Below are positions 1-9,067 of a DNA stretch of 64,000 nt, piece after piece. The notes beneath the pieces were generated by a model. That model ran no database searches, was not told the origin of the DNA, and saw nothing but the letters and a program-made list of their open reading frames with translations. The stretch comes from Thiobacillus sp. Lineage in GTDB: Bacteria; Pseudomonadota; Gammaproteobacteria; Burkholderiales; Thiobacillaceae. The translations under genes and the position numbers were made by a program. Location: positions 1 through 64,000 of the forward strand of contig WGNC01000007.1 in NCBI GenBank assembly GCA_016124745.1. The letters are read 5' to 3'. The number at the start of each line of letters is the position of its first letter. Within the stretch, counting starts at the first letter, position 1.

Positions 1-175
1 ATTCCTTGATGAGGTGACTGCATGAGCAGCGAGCCTCGGCACGTCCGAGCGCCCGCGAATGCGGCCGTCACCGACGCACTGTCCGATGCCGGTCCCGTAT
101 TCCTTGATGAGGTGACTGCATGAGCAGCGAGCCTCGGCACGTGCGAGCGCCCGCGAATGCGGCCGTCACCGACGC
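1..175 (+). repeat. 98-bp tandem direct repeat, two copies
   Basis: Bases 1-77 recur at 99-175 with a single mismatch (position 44 C, position 142 G), giving a period of 98 bp. Each copy carries a ribosome-binding site (GAGGTGA) and an ATGAGC start. The reading frame open at the window edge ends FLDEVTA-stop at base 25, as the first complete unit does, so another copy may lie just upstream. A diverged version of the same junction (GAAGAGGTGACCCCATGAGC) forms the start of the radical SAM gene. Confidence 0.9.
22..123 (+). CDS. 33-aa ORF, repeat unit 1, unknown function
   Basis: This short ORF (MSSEPRHVRAPANAAV...) is preceded by GAGGTGA at good spacing. Its stop overlaps the next ORF's start as ATGA, which suggests translational coupling. 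It has no recognisable domain, signal peptide or membrane segment. The RBS and chained ATGA overlaps argue that it could be translated. It might equally be a by-product of a tandem duplication of an upstream gene's 3' end. I do not recognise a family. Confidence 0.35.
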   Translation: MSSEPRHVRAPANAAVTDALSDAGPVFLDEVTA

Positions 176-221
176 CCAAACCGTTGCATGCCGCATAATT
201 GTTGAAGAGGTGACCCCATGA
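120..221 (+). CDS. 33-aa ORF, repeat unit 2, unknown function
   Basis: This is the second copy of the small ORF. It is identical to the first for 19 residues and then diverges, ending in EEVTP where the first ends in DEVTA. The stop TGA overlaps the ATG of the radical SAM gene (ATGA at 218), so any ribosome translating it would be delivered to that start. There is no known domain. It could be a coupling leader peptide or duplication debris. Confidence 0.35.
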   Translation: MSSEPRHVRAPANAAVTDAQTVACRIIVEEVTP

Positions 222-1312
222 GCATCCCAGAATCGCATTACCCTGCACGCTGGTGGCACGCGCTGCCCGACGGCCGCATCCAGTGCGACCTCTGTCCGCG
301 CGACTGCAAGCTGCACGAAGGCCAGCGCGGCCTGTGCTTCGTGCGCAAAATGGAGGCCGGCAAGATGGTGCTCACCACCTACGGCCGCTCGTCGGGATTC
401 TGCGTCGACCCGATCGAGAAAAAACCGCTCAATCACTTCTACCCCGGCTCGTCGGTATTTTCCTTCGGCACTGCCGGTTGCAACCTGGCCTGCAAGTTCT
501 GCCAGAACTGGGACATTTCCAAGTCGCGCGAGACCGACACCATGGTCGACCAGGCGATGCCCGACGAGATCGCCGCGGCGGCCGAGCGAAGCGGCTGCAA
601 GAGCGTGGCCTTCACCTACAATGATCCGGTCATCTTCGCCGAATACGCGATGGACGTGGCCGACGCCTGCCATGCGCGCGGCATCAAGACCGTGGCGGTG
701 ACCGCCGGCTACATGCATGACGACCCACGCCGTGCGTTCTACGCCAAGATGGACGCCGCCAATGTCGACCTGAAAGCGTTCTCCGAAGAGTTCTATTTCA
801 AGCTCACCGGCGCGCACCTGCAGCCCGTGCTTGACACGCTGATCTATCTGAAACGCGAAACGAACGTCTGGTTCGAGATCACGACCTTGCTGATCCCCGG
901 CCACAACGATTCCGACGCCGAGCTCTCGGCGATGAGCGCCTGGATCATGCGCGAGCTCGGCCCCGACGTACCGCTGCACTTTTCGGCCTTTCACCCCGAC
1001 TGGAAAATGATGGACGTGCCGCCCACGCCGGCGTCCACGCTGACGCGTGCGCGCGACATCGCGTTGAAGGCCGGGTTGCATTACGTCTACACCGGCAACG
1101 TGCACGACACGGCGGGCGGTACGACGTCGTGCCCAAGCTGCCACAAGCCGCTGATCGTTCGCGACTGGTATCGCATCGACGAGTACAGCCTGACCCCGGA
1201 TGGCCATTGCCCGCATTGCGGCAGCGTGATCGCCGGCCGCTTCGGCGAATTCAGCCATCCCTTCGGCAATCGCCGCATTCCGATTGCCATGCACCGCGAG
1301 GATCATCCATGA
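218..1312 (+). CDS. amrS: AmmeMemoRadiSam system radical SAM enzyme
   Basis: The product is a radical S-adenosylmethionine enzyme of 364 aa, cytoplasmic and with a 4Fe-4S cluster. The cluster motif CNLACKFC gives CxxxCxxC at about C88, C92 and C95. Extra cysteines near the N-terminus (CDLCPRDC, GLC) and two CxxC pairs near the C-terminus (SCPSC, HCPHC) look like accessory metal sites typical of this family. The family usually travels with Memo- and AMMECR1-domain proteins; these may lie upstream of the window. The true substrate is not settled. The start is supported by GAGGTGAC upstream. The gene overlaps the following hydrolase by ATGA, so the two are probably co-translated. The family call is firm; the function is open. 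Confidence 0.85.
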   Translation: MSIPESHYPARWWHALPDGRIQCDLCPRDCKLHEGQRGLCFVRKMEAGKMVLTTYGRSSGFCVDPIEKKPLNHFYPGSSVFSFGTAGCNLACKFCQNWDISKSRETDTMVDQAMPDEIAAAAERSGCKSVAFTYNDPVIFAEYAMDVADACHARGIKTVAVTAGYMHDDPRRAFYAKMDAANVDLKAFSEEFYFKLTGAHLQPVLDTLIYLKRETNVWFEITTLLIPGHNDSDAELSAMSAWIMRELGPDVPLHFSAFHPDWKMMDVPPTPASTLTRARDIALKAGLHYVYTGNVHDTAGGTTSCPSCHKPLIVRDWYRIDEYSLTPDGHCPHCGSVIAGRFGEFSHPFGNRRIPIAMHREDHP

Positions 1313-1950
1313 GCACCCCCACGCTGGTTCATATTCCTGCCGGACGCGCCACAATCGAGGGCATGCTCGAGATTCCCGAGCGCGCCGTCGGCCTCGTCCT
1401 GTTCGCTCACGGCAGCGGCTCGTCGCGCCATTCGCCGCGCAACAACGCGGTCGCCGGCGTGCTGCGCCAGGCCGGTGTCGGCACGCTGCTGATGGATTTG
1501 CTGACGCCCGGCGAGGACCGCGATTACGCACAGCGCTTCGATATCGGATTGTTGACGCAGCGGCTGCTGGAAGCCGCGCGCTGGGCGGGATCCGAGCCCG
1601 CCATCCGTGATCTGCCGCTCGGATTCTTCGGCGCCAGCACGGGTGCGGCCGCCGCGCTCGAAGCCGCTGCCGTGCTGGGCGACCGGACCCGTGCCGTGGT
1701 GTCACGCGGCGGTCGTCCCGATCTGGCCAGCGAGGAGGCATTGCAGAAAGTCCGAGCGCCGACGCTGCTGCTGGTGGGCGGTCTCGACGACGGCGTGATC
1801 GAGCTCAACCAGATCGCCTATGAGCAGTTGTCCTGCGAAAAGGAGATGCTGATCGTTCCCGGCGCCACCCACCTGTTCGAGGAACCCGGCACGCTGGAGG
1901 CGGTGGCGCGTCAGGCAGCGAACTGGTTTGCAAGGTATCTGCCTGCTTAG
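1309..1950 (+). CDS. alpha/beta hydrolase (dienelactone hydrolase-like)
   Basis: The product is a cytoplasmic serine hydrolase of 213 aa with the alpha/beta fold. The start is ATG 1309, overlapping the radical SAM stop; the longer track ORF from 1129 is only a read-through of the same frame. Visible motifs are an oxyanion-type FAHGSGSS near residue 26, the nucleophile elbow region GFFGASTGAAA, a late LLVGGLDD acidic residue and the terminal PGATHLFEE histidine. The elbow GASTG departs from the common GxSxG spacing only slightly. The substrate cannot be read from sequence. Similar small hydrolases often sit beside phosphoribosyltransferase genes; one lies about 4.4 kb away here. Confidence 0.75.
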   Translation: MSTPTLVHIPAGRATIEGMLEIPERAVGLVLFAHGSGSSRHSPRNNAVAGVLRQAGVGTLLMDLLTPGEDRDYAQRFDIGLLTQRLLEAARWAGSEPAIRDLPLGFFGASTGAAAALEAAAVLGDRTRAVVSRGGRPDLASEEALQKVRAPTLLLVGGLDDGVIELNQIAYEQLSCEKEMLIVPGATHLFEEPGTLEAVARQAANWFARYLPA

Positions 1951-1960
1951 CGACGCCCTG

Positions 1961-2036
1961 CAGGAGGGGCGCCTCGCCCCGAATGCCGGCGCCGCACCGC
2001 CATCCGCATTCGGCCCGGGGGCGGGCCTCCTACGCG
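1961..2036. repeat. imperfect palindromic intergenic element (REP-like)
   Basis: The arms CAGGAGGGGCGCCTCGCCCCGAATGC and GCATTCGGCCCGGGGGCGGGCCTCC are imperfect reverse complements around a C-rich core. They lie between the hydrolase stop and the ABC operon. The layout resembles the GC-rich palindromic REP elements common in proteobacterial intergenic spaces. It could also act as a transcript-end hairpin for the upstream operon. Confidence 0.5.
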
Positions 2037-2050
2037 TCTGATTCCGTGGC

Positions 2051-2785
2051 ATGATGAATTGCATGCCCCCGGATAACGCCGATCCCGCCATTTTCGTCGC
2101 CCACGGCCTGACCAAGGTCTACCGCATGGGCGAAGTCGAGGTGCACGCATTGCGCGGCATCGATCTCACGCTCAATCGCGGCGAACTGGTCGTGCTGCTC
2201 GGTCCTTCCGGCAGTGGCAAGTCGACGCTGCTGAACATCCTCGGCGGGCTCGATGCGCCGACCGGCGGTGAGGTGCGTTATCTCGACCATATGCTGACCG
2301 GTGCGTCGGAAGCCGAGCTCACACGTTTTCGCCGCGAGCATGTCGGCTTCGTGTTCCAGTTCTACAACCTGATTCCCAGCCTCACCGCGCGCGAGAACGT
2401 CGCTGCGGTGACCGAGATCGCGGCCGCGCCGATGCGTCCCGAGGATGCGCTTGGGCTCGTGGGGCTGGGCAATCGCCTCGACCATTTTCCGGCCCAGCTT
2501 TCGGGCGGCGAGCAGCAGCGCGTGGCGATCGCGCGCGCCGTCGCCAAGAACCCGGCGGTACTGCTGTGTGACGAGCCCACCGGCGCGCTCGATTCGGCCA
2601 CCGGCGTGGTGGTGCTCGAAGTGCTGGAAAAGGTGAACCGAGAACTCGGTACGCTGACCGTGCTGATCACCCACAACGCCGGCATCGCCGACATGGCCGA
2701 CCGCGTGATTCGCCTGTCCGACGGCATGATCGCGGACATCCATGCCAACCCCGCGAAGAAGGCGGCGCGGGAACTGGCCTGGTAG
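2051..2785 (+). CDS. ABC transporter ATP-binding protein (MacB/LolD/DevA type)
   Basis: This is the ATPase subunit (244 aa) of an exporter of the MacB/DevA class; it powers the permease encoded 12 bp downstream. It shows Walker [11 protein letters not shown]-loop FQFYNL, signature LSGGEQQR, Walker [10 protein letters not shown] and H-loop THN in the normal order. The start is uncertain among three nearby ATGs (2051, 2054, 2063) because none has a strong ribosome-binding site. It is the first gene of a three-gene operon with permease and membrane-fusion protein. The substrate is unknown; this class handles lipoproteins, glycolipids, peptides or macrolides. Confidence 0.9.
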   Translation: MMNCMPPDNADPAIFVAHGLTKVYRMGEVEVHALRGIDLTLNRGELVVLLGPSGSGKSTLLNILGGLDAPTGGEVRYLDHMLTGASEAELTRFRREHVGFVFQFYNLIPSLTARENVAAVTEIAAAPMRPEDALGLVGLGNRLDHFPAQLSGGEQQRVAIARAVAKNPAVLLCDEPTGALDSATGVVVLEVLEKVNRELGTLTVLITHNAGIADMADRVIRLSDGMIADIHANPAKKAARELAW

Positions 2786-2797
2786 GCGCCTGCCTCG

Positions 2798-5167
2798 ATG
2801 AAAACCCTCGACCGCAAACTCCTGCGCGACCTCTGGCACCTGCGCGGCCAGGTGCTGGCGATTGCCGCGGTCATCATGGGCGGGGTCGCCACCATGGTGA
2901 TGTCGCTTTCCACCTACGATTCGCTGGTTACCACGCGCGATCGCTTCTACGGTGAATACCGTTTCGCCGAAGTCTTTGCCACGCTCAAGCGCGCACCCGA
3001 GACACTGACCGAACGGCTCGCCGCGCTGCCGGGCGTGGAGCACCTTGAGACGCGGGTGCGTGCCGGAGTGAAGCTCGAGGTGGCCGGTTTTTCCGATCCC
3101 ATCACCGGCCTGTTGCTGTCGCTGCCGGATGTCGGTGAAGCGCAGCTCAATCGGCTGCACCTCAAGCGCGGCCGCACGGTGCAAGCGTGGAGCACGGACG
3201 AGGTCGTGCTGTCCGATACCTTTGCCGATGCGCACGGCTTTCAGCCCGGCGACACGCTTTCCGCCATCATCAACGGCAGGCGCAAGACACTCACCGTGGT
3301 CGGCGTCGCGGTCTCGCCCGAGTATGTCTACCAGATCGCGCCCGGCTCCATGTTTCCCGACTTCAAGCGCTATGGCGTGCTGTGGATGGGTCGCCATGCG
3401 CTGGCGGCGGCCTACGACATGGAGGGCGCCTTCAACCAGCTCAGCCTGACGCTGGCGCGCGACGCGCACGAGCAGGACGTGATCGACCGCGTCGACGCCG
3501 TGCTGGCCGATTACGGCGGCACCGGCGCCTATGGTCGCGAGAACCAGTTCTCCAATCGCTTTCTATCGGAGGAACTGAAACAGCTCAAGACCATGGCCAC
3601 GATCTTTTCGGCCATCTTTCTCGGGGTGGCGGCTTTTCTGCTGAATGTGGTGCTGAGCCGGCTGATCGCGCTGCAGCGCGATCAGATCGCCATCCTCAAG
3701 GCGTTCGGTTATGGCTATCTGGCAATCGGCGCGCACTTCGTCAAGCTGGTGCTGCTGATGGCGGTGCTCGGCGTTGCAGCCGGGGTGGCGCTCGGCGGCT
3801 GGTTCGGCCAGGGCCTGTCCAACGTCTACACGGAAACGACATTCCGTTTTCCCTACCTCGACTACCGTATCGATCTGCGCGTGATCCTGATTGCCCTGGC
3901 CGTCAGCTGCCTGGCGGCGGTGAGCGGCACCCTCTACTCGGTGGTGCGGGCGGCACGGCTGCCGCCGGCCGAGGGCATGCGCCCCGAGATGCCGGCGACC
4001 TACCGCACCACGCTGGTCGAGCGCATCGGCCTGCAGCGCTGGTTTGCCACGCCGACGCGCATGATCCTGCGCCACATCGGGCGACGGCCGCTGAAGTCGC
4101 TGCTGACGGTGCTGGGCATTGCCTGCGCCTGCGGACTGATGATGGTGGGCAACTACCAGAAGGGGGCGATCGACTTCATGGTCGACGTGCAGTTCCGCCA
4201 GGCATCGCGCGAAGACCTGGCGCTGACTTTCATCGAGCCGACCTCCGGGCGCGCGCTGCACGAGCTGGCTGCGCTGCCGGGCGTCGATTTCGTCGAAGGC
4301 TTTCGGGACGTTCCGGCGATCCTGCGTTTCGGGCACCACCACTACCGCTCCGCTGTCTTCGGCATCCAGCCGCAGGGCCAGCTGCATCGCTCGCTCGACC
4401 ATCGGCTGCAACCGGTCGCGCTGCAGCCGGGCGGTGTCGTCCTGACCGACCACCTGGCGACGAACATCCTGCACGTGAAACCCGGCGACATGCTGACGGT
4501 CGAAGTGCTGGAAGGCAGCCGGCCGGTACGGCAGGTGCCGGTGCTGGGCATCACCAAGCAGTACTTGGGCGTGTCGGCCTACATGCAGCAGGATTCGCTC
4601 AACGCGCTGATGCGCGAGGGCAGTACGGTGACCGGCGCCTATCTCGCGCTGCAGCCTGGCGCGGAAGCCGCGCTCTACGCGCGCCTGCACGAACGTCCGC
4701 GTGTCCTCGGCATGGTGGCCAACGCGGCGGCGATCCAGAGTTTCTATGCCACCATCGGCGAGTTCATCCTGTTCTACACGCTGGTGTCCACGCTGCTTGC
4801 CGGGGCCATCGGTTTCGGCGTGGTGTACAACAGCGCGCGCATCGCGCTGTCGGAGCGCGGCCGCGAACTCGCGAGCCTGCGGGTGCTGGGCTTTTCCCGC
4901 GGCGAGATCGCCTATATCTTGCTTGGAGAACTGGCGCTGCTGACGTTGGTGGCGATCCCGGTCGGCTTCCTGGTCGGCGTGGGGCTGGTCGGAATCCTGG
5001 TGGTGGCGTTCCAGAGCGAGCTGTATCGCCTGCCGCTGATCCTGACGCCCGAGAATTACGCCATGGGCGCCAGCGTCGTCATCGTGTCCGCGCTGCTGTC
5101 CGGTCTGCTGTTGTGGAGACGGCTCGGCCGGCTGGACCTGGTGGCAGTATTGAAAACACGCGAATAA
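2798..5167 (+). CDS. ABC transporter permease, FtsX/MacB family, two-domain
   Basis: The product is an inner-membrane permease of 789 aa. It has an N-terminal membrane segment near residues 18-38, a large periplasmic region, FtsX-type membrane bundles around residues 265-380 and a second set near 655-780, with another periplasmic domain between. This doubled FtsX layout marks the long permeases that work as one polypeptide. It lies between its ATPase and its HlyD-like adaptor with gaps of 12 and 15 bp, so the three form an efflux unit. The substrate is not predictable from sequence. Confidence 0.88.
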   Translation: MKTLDRKLLRDLWHLRGQVLAIAAVIMGGVATMVMSLSTYDSLVTTRDRFYGEYRFAEVFATLKRAPETLTERLAALPGVEHLETRVRAGVKLEVAGFSDPITGLLLSLPDVGEAQLNRLHLKRGRTVQAWSTDEVVLSDTFADAHGFQPGDTLSAIINGRRKTLTVVGVAVSPEYVYQIAPGSMFPDFKRYGVLWMGRHALAAAYDMEGAFNQLSLTLARDAHEQDVIDRVDAVLADYGGTGAYGRENQFSNRFLSEELKQLKTMATIFSAIFLGVAAFLLNVVLSRLIALQRDQIAILKAFGYGYLAIGAHFVKLVLLMAVLGVAAGVALGGWFGQGLSNVYTETTFRFPYLDYRIDLRVILIALAVSCLAAVSGTLYSVVRAARLPPAEGMRPEMPATYRTTLVERIGLQRWFATPTRMILRHIGRRPLKSLLTVLGIACACGLMMVGNYQKGAIDFMVDVQFRQASREDLALTFIEPTSGRALHELAALPGVDFVEGFRDVPAILRFGHHHYRSAVFGIQPQGQLHRSLDHRLQPVALQPGGVVLTDHLATNILHVKPGDMLTVEVLEGSRPVRQVPVLGITKQYLGVSAYMQQDSLNALMREGSTVTGAYLALQPGAEAALYARLHERPRVLGMVANAAAIQSFYATIGEFILFYTLVSTLLAGAIGFGVVYNSARIALSERGRELASLRVLGFSRGEIAYILLGELALLTLVAIPVGFLVGVGLVGILVVAFQSELYRLPLILTPENYAMGASVVIVSALLSGLLLWRRLGRLDLVAVLKTRE

Positions 5168-5182
5168 GGCAGACAAGGGGAG

Positions 5183-6376
5183 ATGCAGCTACGTGCAAAG
5201 ATAGGGATGCTGGCGACCGCTGTGCTGGTGGTGGCAGGGCTCGTCTACGGCTTCATGCCGCGGGCGCTGCCGGTGGATATCGCTGAAGTGAAACGCGCGC
5301 CCCTCACGGTGACGGTGGAGGAAGAGGGCAAGACCCGGGTCAGCGAGCGCTACCTGGTGTCGGCGCCGGTGGCCGGCTATGTTCGCCGCATCGATCTCAA
5401 GGCAGGCGATGCCGTGGCCAAAGGGCAGGTGCTGGCGCTGATCGAGCCGGCGCGGGCGGTGGCGCTCGATCCTCGCACGCGCGCGCAGGCGCAGGCGCAG
5501 GCGAGTGGCGCCCAGGCGGCGCTCGCCGTTGCGCAGGAAAACGCGCGCGCCGCCGCTGCCGCCGAGCAGCTCGCGCAACAGGAAAGGACGCGCGCCGAAT
5601 CCCTGCAGCAATCGAACTTCCTCTCGGCGCAGGCGCTCGATACGGCACGCACTGCGGAGACCCGCGCCCGCGCCGCGCGACAGGCAGCCGACCATACGGT
5701 CAGGGTGGCGCGTTTTGAACTGGAACTGGCGCGCGCGGCTGTCGCGAACGCCAACCGCCTGCAGGCCGGCGGCGCAGTGGAACGGTTTCAGGTGCGTGCG
5801 CCGGTCGCGGCACGCGTGCTCAGGCTGCTGCACGAAAGCGAAGGGGCAGTGGCGGCCGGGCAGCCGCTGGTGGAAATCGGCAACCCCGATAGCCTGGAAG
5901 TCGAGGTCGAAGTGCTGTCCACACACGCGGTGAAAATTACGCCCGGCTCCAGGGTCATCCTCGACCGCTGGGGCGGCGAGGAGGCCGTGGAGGGCAGGGT
6001 GCGCGTGGTGGAGCCGAGCGGCTTCACCAAGATCTCGGCGCTCGGCGTCGAGGAGCAGCGGGTACGCGTGATCGTCGACTTCGCCTCGCCGCGCGAAGCG
6101 TGGCAGCGTCTCGGCGACGGCTATCGGGTGGAAGCCCGCTTCGTGTTGTGGGCAGGCGACGACGTGCTGCAACTGCCGACCAGCGCCCTGTTCCGCCACG
6201 GCAACGGCTGGGCCGTGTTTGCGGTCGAGGGAGGCCATGCCCGCCTGACGCCGGTAGAGACCGGCCAGCGCGCCGGCCTGGCGACGCAGCTGCGGTCCGG
6301 ACTCGCTGCCGGCGCCAGGGTGGTCAGCCACCCGGACGACACGCTTGGCGACGGCGCCCGCGTGAAGCTGCGCTGA
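5183..6376 (+). CDS. periplasmic adaptor / membrane fusion protein, HlyD family
   Basis: This is the periplasmic adaptor (397 aa) of the ABC exporter and should link the permease to an outer-membrane channel encoded elsewhere. An N-terminal membrane anchor or uncleaved signal (IGMLATAVLVVAGLVYGF) is followed by a lipoyl half (AGYVRRIDLKAGDAV), a long alanine- and glutamine-rich coiled-coil hairpin at roughly residues 95-185, the second lipoyl half, and beta-barrel and membrane-proximal domains. No TolC-like gene is present in the window. It is the last gene of the operon; the convergent phosphoribosyltransferase ends 10 bp away. Confidence 0.85.
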   Translation: MQLRAKIGMLATAVLVVAGLVYGFMPRALPVDIAEVKRAPLTVTVEEEGKTRVSERYLVSAPVAGYVRRIDLKAGDAVAKGQVLALIEPARAVALDPRTRAQAQAQASGAQAALAVAQENARAAAAAEQLAQQERTRAESLQQSNFLSAQALDTARTAETRARAARQAADHTVRVARFELELARAAVANANRLQAGGAVERFQVRAPVAARVLRLLHESEGAVAAGQPLVEIGNPDSLEVEVEVLSTHAVKITPGSRVILDRWGGEEAVEGRVRVVEPSGFTKISALGVEEQRVRVIVDFASPREAWQRLGDGYRVEARFVLWAGDDVLQLPTSALFRHGNGWAVFAVEGGHARLTPVETGQRAGLATQLRSGLAAGARVVSHPDDTLGDGARVKLR

Positions 6377-6385
6377 GGCAGCCGT

Positions 6386-7012
6386 TCAGGCTTGCCCCAG
6401 GATGGCTTCGACTTCCGAGTCGTCCACCTGCGGAAAGTCGGCATAGAACTGGCCCACCGCCTGGAAGAATGGCGGTGCCTGCAGGCACACCACCTCGTCA
6501 GCGTAGCCCCGTATCTTCTCCAGCGTGTCCGGCGGCGCCACCGGCACCGCGCAGATCAGGCGGGCCGGTTTTCTGGCGCGCAGCGCATGCAATGCGGAAA
6601 TCATCGTGGCACCGGTGGCCAGCCCGTCGTCCACCACGATCACGATGCGCCCGGCCGGATCGATCGGCGGACGCAACGGCGTGTATTGCTCCCGCCGCTT
6701 GTTGATCGTCGCCAGCTGGGCCTGCATCTCCTGTTGCAGATAGGCGGACGTGCCGCCGGCCGATTCGGCGTAGTCCGCAACATAGGTCCAACCCGATTCG
6801 TCGATCGAGCCGATGGCGAATTCCGGATTGAACGGCGCGCGCAGCTTGCGCACCAGCACCACGTCAAGCTCGCCCTCCAGCGCCCGTGCCAGACGCTGTC
6901 CCATCGGCACCGCGCCGCGCGGGATGGCAAGGATCAGCGGATTTTTTCCCTTCCAGGCTTGCAACGCGACTGCCAGACTGTCGGCGGCCTGATTGCGGTT
7001 GGCGAATATCAT
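6386..7012 (-). CDS. phosphoribosyltransferase family protein
   Basis: The product is a type I phosphoribosyltransferase domain protein of 208 aa, cytoplasmic. The PRPP-binding loop VIVVDDGLATGATM is intact, as is the early LAIPRGAVPMG segment typical of the stand-alone PRTases found near dienelactone-hydrolase-like genes. The start ATG at 7012 has a clean AGGAG box (GAGGAGAACATCATG). The base substrate cannot be assigned. It is transcribed convergently with the ABC operon and divergently from the toxin-antitoxin pair. Confidence 0.8.
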   Translation of the reverse strand: MIFANRNQAADSLAVALQAWKGKNPLILAIPRGAVPMGQRLARALEGELDVVLVRKLRAPFNPEFAIGSIDESGWTYVADYAESAGGTSAYLQQEMQAQLATINKRREQYTPLRPPIDPAGRIVIVVDDGLATGATMISALHALRARKPARLICAVPVAPPDTLEKIRGYADEVVCLQAPPFFQAVGQFYADFPQVDDSEVEAILGQA

Positions 7013-7156
7013 GATGTTCTCCTCGTATGCACTCTCATCTTAGGCGTGGCCGGGGCGTCCGGCAGCCTGCATTCACGCACGCGTTGATGTCGGCAGCGCA
7101 AGCGCGCCGGCGGCCTGCGAGACGAACGGAACGCGCGTCACGGGCTAAGCTTCACC

Positions 7157-7170
7157 CTATTGTGCAATAG
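7157..7170. promoter_or_regulatory. palindrome upstream of Xre/RES operon, candidate operator
   Basis: CTATTGTGCAATAG is a perfect 6-2-6 inverted repeat, 61 bp upstream of the antitoxin start. An A/T-rich stretch (TATCTAAAAT, about 7179-7188) follows and could be a -10 region. Xre-type antitoxins commonly repress their own promoter through such palindromes. The assignment is inferred from position and symmetry only. Confidence 0.5.
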
Positions 7171-7231
7171 TCACAAAAGTATCTAAAATGTGCGTTATCA
7201 ACAATATGCCACGCAGCCGAAGGAGTCCCGG

Positions 7232-7594
7232 ATGAGCCTCGCACTCGCGCAAACAGAGACCGACCGTGCCAGTGTGCTCGCCGAAGCCCTGGCCAGCGCC
7301 GGCAGACAGCTCGGCATGAGCCAGGCCGATCTCGGTGCCGTCATCGGCAGGGATCGCACGGCCATCAGTCGCGGTCGCATCGATCCGGCCAGCAAGGCTG
7401 GCGAACTCGCGCTGCTGCTGATTCGCTGTTACCGCGCGCTTTATGTGCTCGTGGGCGGCAACCCGGAGCAGATGCGCCACTGGATGCAGACCGAAAACCT
7501 GCATACCGGCGGCATCCCGGCCGAGCAGGTGAAGACCGTGCAGGGACTGACCAGCGTGCTGGAATATCTGGACGCGATGCGGGGCAAACTGTAG
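7232..7594 (+). CDS. antitoxin Xre/MbcA/ParS family
   Basis: This is the antitoxin (120 aa) partnering the RES-domain toxin that starts at the next base. A helix-turn-helix region (LGMSQADLGAVIGRDRTAISR) occupies roughly residues 25-47. The C-terminal half (RALYVLVGGNPEQMRHWMQ...) matches the MbcA/ParS toxin-binding domain, including the closing LDAMRGKL. The start ATG 7232 has AGGAG upstream; the track start at GTG 7190 lacks one. It should neutralise the toxin and autoregulate the operon. Confidence 0.85.
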   Translation: MSLALAQTETDRASVLAEALASAGRQLGMSQADLGAVIGRDRTAISRGRIDPASKAGELALLLIRCYRALYVLVGGNPEQMRHWMQTENLHTGGIPAEQVKTVQGLTSVLEYLDAMRGKL

Positions 7595-8344
7595 GTGATC
7601 GACTGGGACGCCTGCCTGGCGGGCACCCCGCCGGTCAGATTCGCTGGGACGCTGCTGCGTCTGGTCGAAAGCCAGGAGCAGGTGGCGACTCATCAACTGG
7701 TGCGTTCGCTCGAGCGCCAGGCCGTGCTGGAAGAGATGCTCGAGGCCACCAAGCCGGCCCTGCGTCGCGGCAGCGGGGCGCTGCACTATCTGCTTGCCAC
7801 GCCGTTCCGCTATCCGCCGCTGAAGCACGGCTCGCGCTTCGGCCGCCGCAGCGAGCCCAGCCTGTGCTACGGCTCCCTGCAAACGGCAACGGTCCTCGCC
7901 GAGGCCGCCTATTACCGCTTCGTTTTTTGGTATGGTATGGTGCGGCCGCCCGCCGGCAAGCTCGATACCCAGCACACCCTGTTCGGCGCAGCGTATCGTA
8001 GCGGGCGGGGTCTGCAATTGCAGGCGCCCCCCTTCGATGCACATCGCGCCGAACTCGCCAGTCCGTCCGACTATCGCGCCAGCCAGGCGCTTGGCACGGC
8101 GATGCGTGCGGCAGGCATCGAGGCCTTCGAGTTCGTCTCCGCGCGCGATCCCGCGGGCGGCATCAACGTCGCGCTGTTCATGCCCGGCGCCTTCGCCAGA
8201 AAGGCCCCGGTTTCGCAGGACGCCTGGCTGTGCGAACTCACGGGTGAGCATGTGCGCTTCCGCGCTGCCCGTGGACGCGAGATCCACGAATTTCCGCTTG
8301 GCGTCTTCCAGGTGAATGGAACGCTGCCCTGGCCGGCCTGCTGA
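7595..8344 (+). CDS. RES-domain toxin
   Basis: The RES toxin is 249 aa and starts at GTG 7595, immediately after the antitoxin stop. The RES fold is seen in GSRFGRRSEPSLCYGS (conserved Arg region), the LAEAAYYRFVFW segment with its glutamate, and a serine-containing PSDYRASQALG stretch. Characterised members consume NAD+ or ADP-ribosylate targets and arrest growth. Full length and intact motifs suggest that it is functional. Zero spacing to the antitoxin fits tight translational coupling. Confidence 0.85.
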   Translation: MIDWDACLAGTPPVRFAGTLLRLVESQEQVATHQLVRSLERQAVLEEMLEATKPALRRGSGALHYLLATPFRYPPLKHGSRFGRRSEPSLCYGSLQTATVLAEAAYYRFVFWYGMVRPPAGKLDTQHTLFGAAYRSGRGLQLQAPPFDAHRAELASPSDYRASQALGTAMRAAGIEAFEFVSARDPAGGINVALFMPGAFARKAPVSQDAWLCELTGEHVRFRAARGREIHEFPLGVFQVNGTLPWPAC

Positions 8345-8466
8345 ACCGGCCCCCGCATCGGTTACACTCGGTTCGAATGAGCGTCAGTTCATCCGTTCAG
8401 GCCCCCGGCAAGCCGGACCCGCGGACCGCTACTGACTGATTGCAAACCCCACCAGCCTTCCATCGC

Positions 8467-8859
8467 ATGACTTCACCTGAAACAAGACCCTGCCCCTTCT
8501 GCCAGCTCGACCCGCTCCGCATCGTCGCCGAGGATGAACTCACGGTCGCTTATCGTGACGGCTTTCCCGTCTCGCTCGGCCATACGGTCATCATCCCGCG
8601 TCGCCATGTCGCCACGCTGTTCGAGGCCACCGAAGGCGAGCAGGCCGCGCTGCTCAGGATGCTGGCGCAGGCCAGGGACATTCTCGACAGGCACCACCAG
8701 CCCGACGGCTACAACATCGGCATCAACCAGGGCCCGGCCGGTGGTCAGACCGTGCCGCACCTGCACATCCACCTGATCCCGCGCTATCGCGGCGACAAGG
8801 AAGACCCGCGCGGCGGGGTGCGCTGGGTGCTGCCGGACAAGGCGAAATATTGGGCGTGA
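8467..8859 (+). CDS. HIT family protein
   Basis: The product is a small histidine-triad nucleotide hydrolase/transferase of 130 aa. The triad HLHIHLIPR lies near the C-terminus. An N-terminal CPFC pair (RPCPFCQL) suggests the zinc-binding HIT subgroup, and GYNIGINQGPAGGQTV is the usual loop before the triad. I chose ATG 8467 over the TTG at 8440 because HIT proteins normally begin just before the CPFC motif. It is monocistronic by appearance. Confidence 0.85.
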   Translation: MTSPETRPCPFCQLDPLRIVAEDELTVAYRDGFPVSLGHTVIIPRRHVATLFEATEGEQAALLRMLAQARDILDRHHQPDGYNIGINQGPAGGQTVPHLHIHLIPRYRGDKEDPRGGVRWVLPDKAKYWA

Positions 8860-9067
8860 CGCACTTCGGACGGGGAACCGCCGAAGCCGGCATGGAACCA
8901 GCGATATGACAGGGGCTTGCTCACAGAACGGCCCGTTCGCCGGCCTGGGACAGCTCGGCCACACCCGTAGCGGCCATCCCTGCCCAACTCGATTCGCCAG
9001 TCCACACCGAATGCCGCGTGGTGAAAACAGACCGAGTCACGGCCGGATCCCACACGGCCTGCCGCAG

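Noticed and set aside
68-1741. 557-aa minus-strand ORF over amrS and the hydrolase
   Set aside because: Arginine-rich shadow of high-GC coding sequence; the plus-strand genes have domains, ribosome-binding sites and ATGA overlaps.
2030-3469. 479-aa minus-strand ORF over the ABC ATPase and permease
   Set aside because: It has no family motif and overlaps a clear ABC operon on the other strand; composition is typical of antisense frames.
3187-5286. 699-aa plus-strand ORF in another frame of the permease
   Set aside because: The Arg/Ala/Gly-rich out-of-frame translation lies wholly on the permease gene.
8866-9067. Possible small gene after the HIT gene
   Set aside because: Only short overlapping ORFs without ribosome-binding sites are present.
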